Positions 61,659 through 64,000 of a DNA stretch of 64,000 nucleotides are shown here, in pieces. The DNA lies in the NCBI RefSeq assembly GCF_011947285.1, contig NZ_JAAOZT010000012.1, positions 310,001 through 374,000 on the forward strand, written 5' to 3'. Source of the DNA: Glaciimonas immobilis. GTDB lineage: Bacteria; Pseudomonadota; Gammaproteobacteria; Burkholderiales; Burkholderiaceae_D. Position numbers and translations under genes: made by a program. Numbering within the stretch: position 1 is the first letter of the stretch; every line of letters begins with the position of its first letter. The notes under the pieces are model-generated. The model worked only from the letters and a program-made list of their open reading frames with translations, was not told where the DNA came from and ran no database searches.

Positions 61659-63049
61659 AGCGCTCTATTACAGTTCGTCTGGTGACGATGTTTGCCGCTG
61701 CCGCATTACTAACTTTTTCGCTCATCGGAGCCTCTCTCTACAGCGTCGTTAGCAGCGAATTACAACGACATCAGCAGGAAGAATTACACACGATATTCCA
61801 GGACATGCAGTACATGATCGACCATAACGGCACCGTTGAGCGCTGGCCGAGGGTGCAGGCAAAGCTAGACACCCTGACGCCCACCGATGGCAGTCGCCGA
61901 TACTGGATTTTAAGCGACGATACCCGTTTTCAGTTTGGTAAAGGGCTTGCTGAAATCGATAGTCTGCAACGCGACCGCGATGGGCTGGGCACGATGCAAC
62001 TCCGCAAGCGTGAGTACCCGCTATTGACGATGACTAAAACCATCAGCGCCTTTGAGCAACGACCGCCAGTTCGCCTGATTGTGGGCATTGATTCAGAGCC
62101 GTATTATCACACCCTGCATGCCTTTGTGATCGCACTGATTAGTTTGTCCCTCGCTGGCGTTGCGCTGGTAATGCTACTGGGATACTGGATCGCGAAAGTC
62201 AGTTTGCGACCACTAAAACAACTCTCCAATGAGGCGCAAATCCTGAGTCCTAAAGCGCTCTCTCAGCGCTTGCAAGTGGCCCGTCTGCCGGACGAACTAT
62301 CTGATCTCGCAACGACTTTTAACGGCGCATTAGACCGCATTGAAAACGCTTACACCCAACTGGAAGGTTTCAATGCCGACGTCGCGCACGAGTTGCGCAC
62401 CCCGTTAGCCAACTTAATTGGCGAGACGCAGGTAGCGCTATCGCGCGAGCGCAGTGCTGTGGAATTTCAAGAAGTCTTGCAATCAAATCTGGAGGACCTG
62501 GAGCGCGTCCGATCCATCATTAACGACATGCTTTTTCTGGCACGCGCCGATCAGGGAACGCACGCGACCGGCTTGATTGTCGCCTCGATTGCGCTGCAAG
62601 TCAGCAAGACGGTGGAGTTTTTTGAGTTCATTCTGGATGACTCTGATATGCGCGTTAGCATTGTTGGCGATGTCACTGTCGAAGCGCCAATCGAAACCGC
62701 ATTGTTCCGACGCGCGATGAGCAATCTGTTACAAAATGCGATTCAGCACTCAAGCGCAGACGCGCAAATTATCATCAATATAACGCAAGAAACCGACCAG
62801 ATTAAAGTCGCCGTTTCGAACCCCGGCGATCCGATTCATGACAGCCATTTAAACCGCTTATTTGACCGTTTCTACCGGGTCGATGCAGCCCGACATGATC
62901 GGGGCGAACAGCATGGTTTTGGACTGGGCCTGGCGATTGTAAGAGCGGTCGCTAATATGCATGGCGGAAGCGTGTTTTCTAGCTCCGTGGATGGCATGAC
63001 CACGATCGGATTTAGCGTACGCACGGCGGCTGCTACTATTTTGCTCTAA
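61655..63049 (+). CDS. Sensor histidine kinase, heavy-metal CusS-like
   Basis: This 464-residue kinase has two membrane helices (about 10-32 and 155-178) around a periplasmic sensor, a HAMP linker, and the dimerisation/phospho-acceptor domain with His245 in DVAHELRTPLANLI. The ATPase domain shows N (NLLQNAIQHS), G1 and G2 (FGLGLAIVRAVANMHGG) boxes. It pairs with the response regulator upstream. Location directly after the RND pump suggests that it controls that pump. The ligand is unknown; metal ions are suggested only by family. Confidence 0.92.
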   Translation: MKRSITVRLVTMFAAAALLTFSLIGASLYSVVSSELQRHQQEELHTIFQDMQYMIDHNGTVERWPRVQAKLDTLTPTDGSRRYWILSDDTRFQFGKGLAEIDSLQRDRDGLGTMQLRKREYPLLTMTKTISAFEQRPPVRLIVGIDSEPYYHTLHAFVIALISLSLAGVALVMLLGYWIAKVSLRPLKQLSNEAQILSPKALSQRLQVARLPDELSDLATTFNGALDRIENAYTQLEGFNADVAHELRTPLANLIGETQVALSRERSAVEFQEVLQSNLEDLERVRSIINDMLFLARADQGTHATGLIVASIALQVSKTVEFFEFILDDSDMRVSIVGDVTVEAPIETALFRRAMSNLLQNAIQHSSADAQIIINITQETDQIKVAVSNPGDPIHDSHLNRLFDRFYRVDAARHDRGEQHGFGLGLAIVRAVANMHGGSVFSSSVDGMTTIGFSVRTAAATILL

Positions 63050-63325
63050 ACGGTGAATGTAACGCTCAGGCCATTGCAGGAGCAAAATCCATTGCGATGC
63101 TTGATGCGTGTAACACTTTTGTACCGAACATTTGTATCGGTAGGATAGTCGTTAGCGCTATTTTATTTTTGGAAAGGTCAGAGTATGCCGGCAGCGCTTA
63201 TGGCTACCGCGGTAACGCAATTTTAAGAATCAGGCAAACCTGAAATTTCCATTAGATGCGTTCGAATGAATGCGCAATAACGATGTGCAAAAAAAGACGG
63301 GGAAGGTAGATATTAAAAATAAAGA
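63050..63325. other. Gap between the sensor kinase and ffs
   Basis: About 275 bases with no supported gene; the sensor kinase and ffs converge here, and I see no strong terminator hairpin. Confidence 0.4.
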
Positions 63326-63422
63326 GGCGAGCCTTGTCTGCGGCACTTGCGGGAAATAGCTGTGGCTGCTTCGTTCCCGACCTGACCAGATTCACCATGC
63401 CACAATGCGCAGGGGCCCGCCA
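63326..63422 (-). ncRNA. ffs: Signal recognition particle RNA (4.5S RNA)
   Basis: The minus strand contains the conserved SRP RNA core GGTCAGGTCGGGAACGAAGC followed by AGCC, the loop and asymmetric internal loop that bind Ffh. The 5' part GGCGGGCC pairs with GGCTCGCC at the 3' end (one G-U), closing a hairpin of about 97 bases. This is the short bacterial form. A consensus-like minus-10 element lies just upstream. It guides the nascent chains of inner membrane proteins to the membrane. Confidence 0.9.
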
Positions 63423-63431
63423 AGCCGAATT

Positions 63432-63437
63432 GTACCG
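63432..63437 (-). promoter_or_regulatory. Minus-10 element of ffs
   Basis: TACAAT on the minus strand is about nine bases before the likely 5' end of the RNA. No good minus-35 match lies at the usual distance (GACCAA at best). Confidence 0.55.
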
Positions 63438-63524
63438 CATCATCGCGAATTGGTCTCTTTTTTTCGCGGTGGTGCGGTCAATTTCCTAAAAAATTAACGG
63501 ATTGCAACCAATCGCCGAACCATC

Positions 63525-64000
63525 TTATAAACCCAACTCCTGCCAAATTTGATCAACACGGGCCTTCACTTCTTTTGTCATCGAGATTGTTGTACCCCAT
63601 TCCCGTGTCGTTTCGCCTGGCCACTTATTGGTAGCATCAATTCCCATCTTGCTTCCCAAGCCGCTTACTGGCGACGCAAAATCCAGATAATCGATCGGCG
63701 TGTTGTCGACCAATGTAGTATCACGCAGCGGGTCAACCCGGGTCGTGATGGCCCAGATGACTTCGTTCCAGTCACGGATATTAACGTCCTCATCCACTAC
63801 GACGATAAACTTGGTATACATAAATTGTCGTAAAAAACTCCAGACCCCAAACATCACCCGCTTCGCATGACCGGCGTAGGCTTTTTTGATCTGCACTACT
63901 GCCATACGATAGCTGCAACCCTCGGGCGGCAAATAGAAATCAATAATCTCTGAGAACTGCTTTTGTAACAAGGGGATGAACACCTCATTGAGCGCCACGC
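63525..64000 (-). CDS. ubiD: UbiD-type 4-hydroxy-3-polyprenylbenzoate decarboxylase, 3' part
   Basis: The frame is open to the window edge, so only the C-terminal 158 residues are visible. They match Ubi[21 protein letters not shown] and [15 protein letters not shown] carry the conserved Glu/Asp residues of the prenylated-FMN site, and the tail [11 protein letters not shown] is typical. UbiD removes the carboxylate in ubiquinone synthesis. The start and most of the FMN domain lie outside. Confidence 0.92.
   Translation of the reverse strand, partial: VALNEVFIPLLQKQFSEIIDFYLPPEGCSYRMAVVQIKKAYAGHAKRVMFGVWSFLRQFMYTKFIVVVDEDVNIRDWNEVIWAITTRVDPLRDTTLVDNTPIDYLDFASPVSGLGSKMGIDATNKWPGETTREWGTTISMTKEVKARVDQIWQELGL

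Overview
The window looks like a chromosomal segment of a betaproteobacterium of the order Burkholderiales, most likely Oxalobacteraceae (Glaciimonas, Collimonas or Herminiimonas-like). This rests on recalled gene order (leuA-pssA-psd-ilvC-ilvH-ilvI; ftsB-eno-kdsA-pyrG; sigma factor-DUF3619-DUF3106-RDD), a moderate GC content and protein style. No database search was run, so the genus is an inference.

Layout. 1-384: start of an outer-surface lipoprotein gene cut by the window edge. 918-10628: a six-gene oligopeptide uptake operon with two paralogous binding proteins, a secreted M3 peptidase, two permeases and a fused ATPase. 10687-13380: an accessory island with two copies of a small-RNA-like element around an antitoxin/PIN pair whose toxin end is replaced by a Tn3 transposase remnant, followed by a prophage or satellite remnant with stacked terminators. 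13460-16318: a lipoprotein-type subtilisin autotransporter. 17334-19468: an MdfA-like drug exporter and a DJ-1/PfpI protein. 19585-20745: a cluster of one family of dispersed repeats. 21057-27303: a D-amino-acid utilisation locus (GntP permease, RidA, D-aminoacylase, RpiR-type regulator, and a divergent DSD1-like PLP enzyme). 27420-30417: ChaC and a secreted chitin-active LPMO.

30659-41448 is mostly core metabolism on the minus strand: branched-chain amino acid genes (leuA, ilvC, ilvH, ilvI) and phosphatidylethanolamine synthesis (pssA, psd), plus a SIMPL-domain protein, a potassium channel and a Tn3-type end next to a truncated MFS gene. 42241-44726 is a sigma factor with three envelope-associated partners. 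44840-47504 has a DUF455 gene broken by one stop codon, a gamma-carbonic anhydrase and Hsp33. 47839-52585 is the ftsB-eno-kdsA-pyrG block. 52939-63049 is an efflux region: a DHA2 exporter, then a full tripartite RND pump (outer-membrane factor, adaptor, pump) followed by a CusRS-like two-component system that may control it. The window ends with the 4.5S RNA gene (ffs) and the 3' part of ubiD.

The most unusual points are the duplicated small-RNA element with an anti-Shine-Dalgarno stretch and covarying terminators, the PIN-Tn3 fusion, a one-base slippage in an A-tract that truncates the outer-membrane efflux protein, a 38-bp Tn3-type inverted repeat, MITE-like elements with ACTTACGCAAAATCG ends, and many short tandem duplications in gene gaps.
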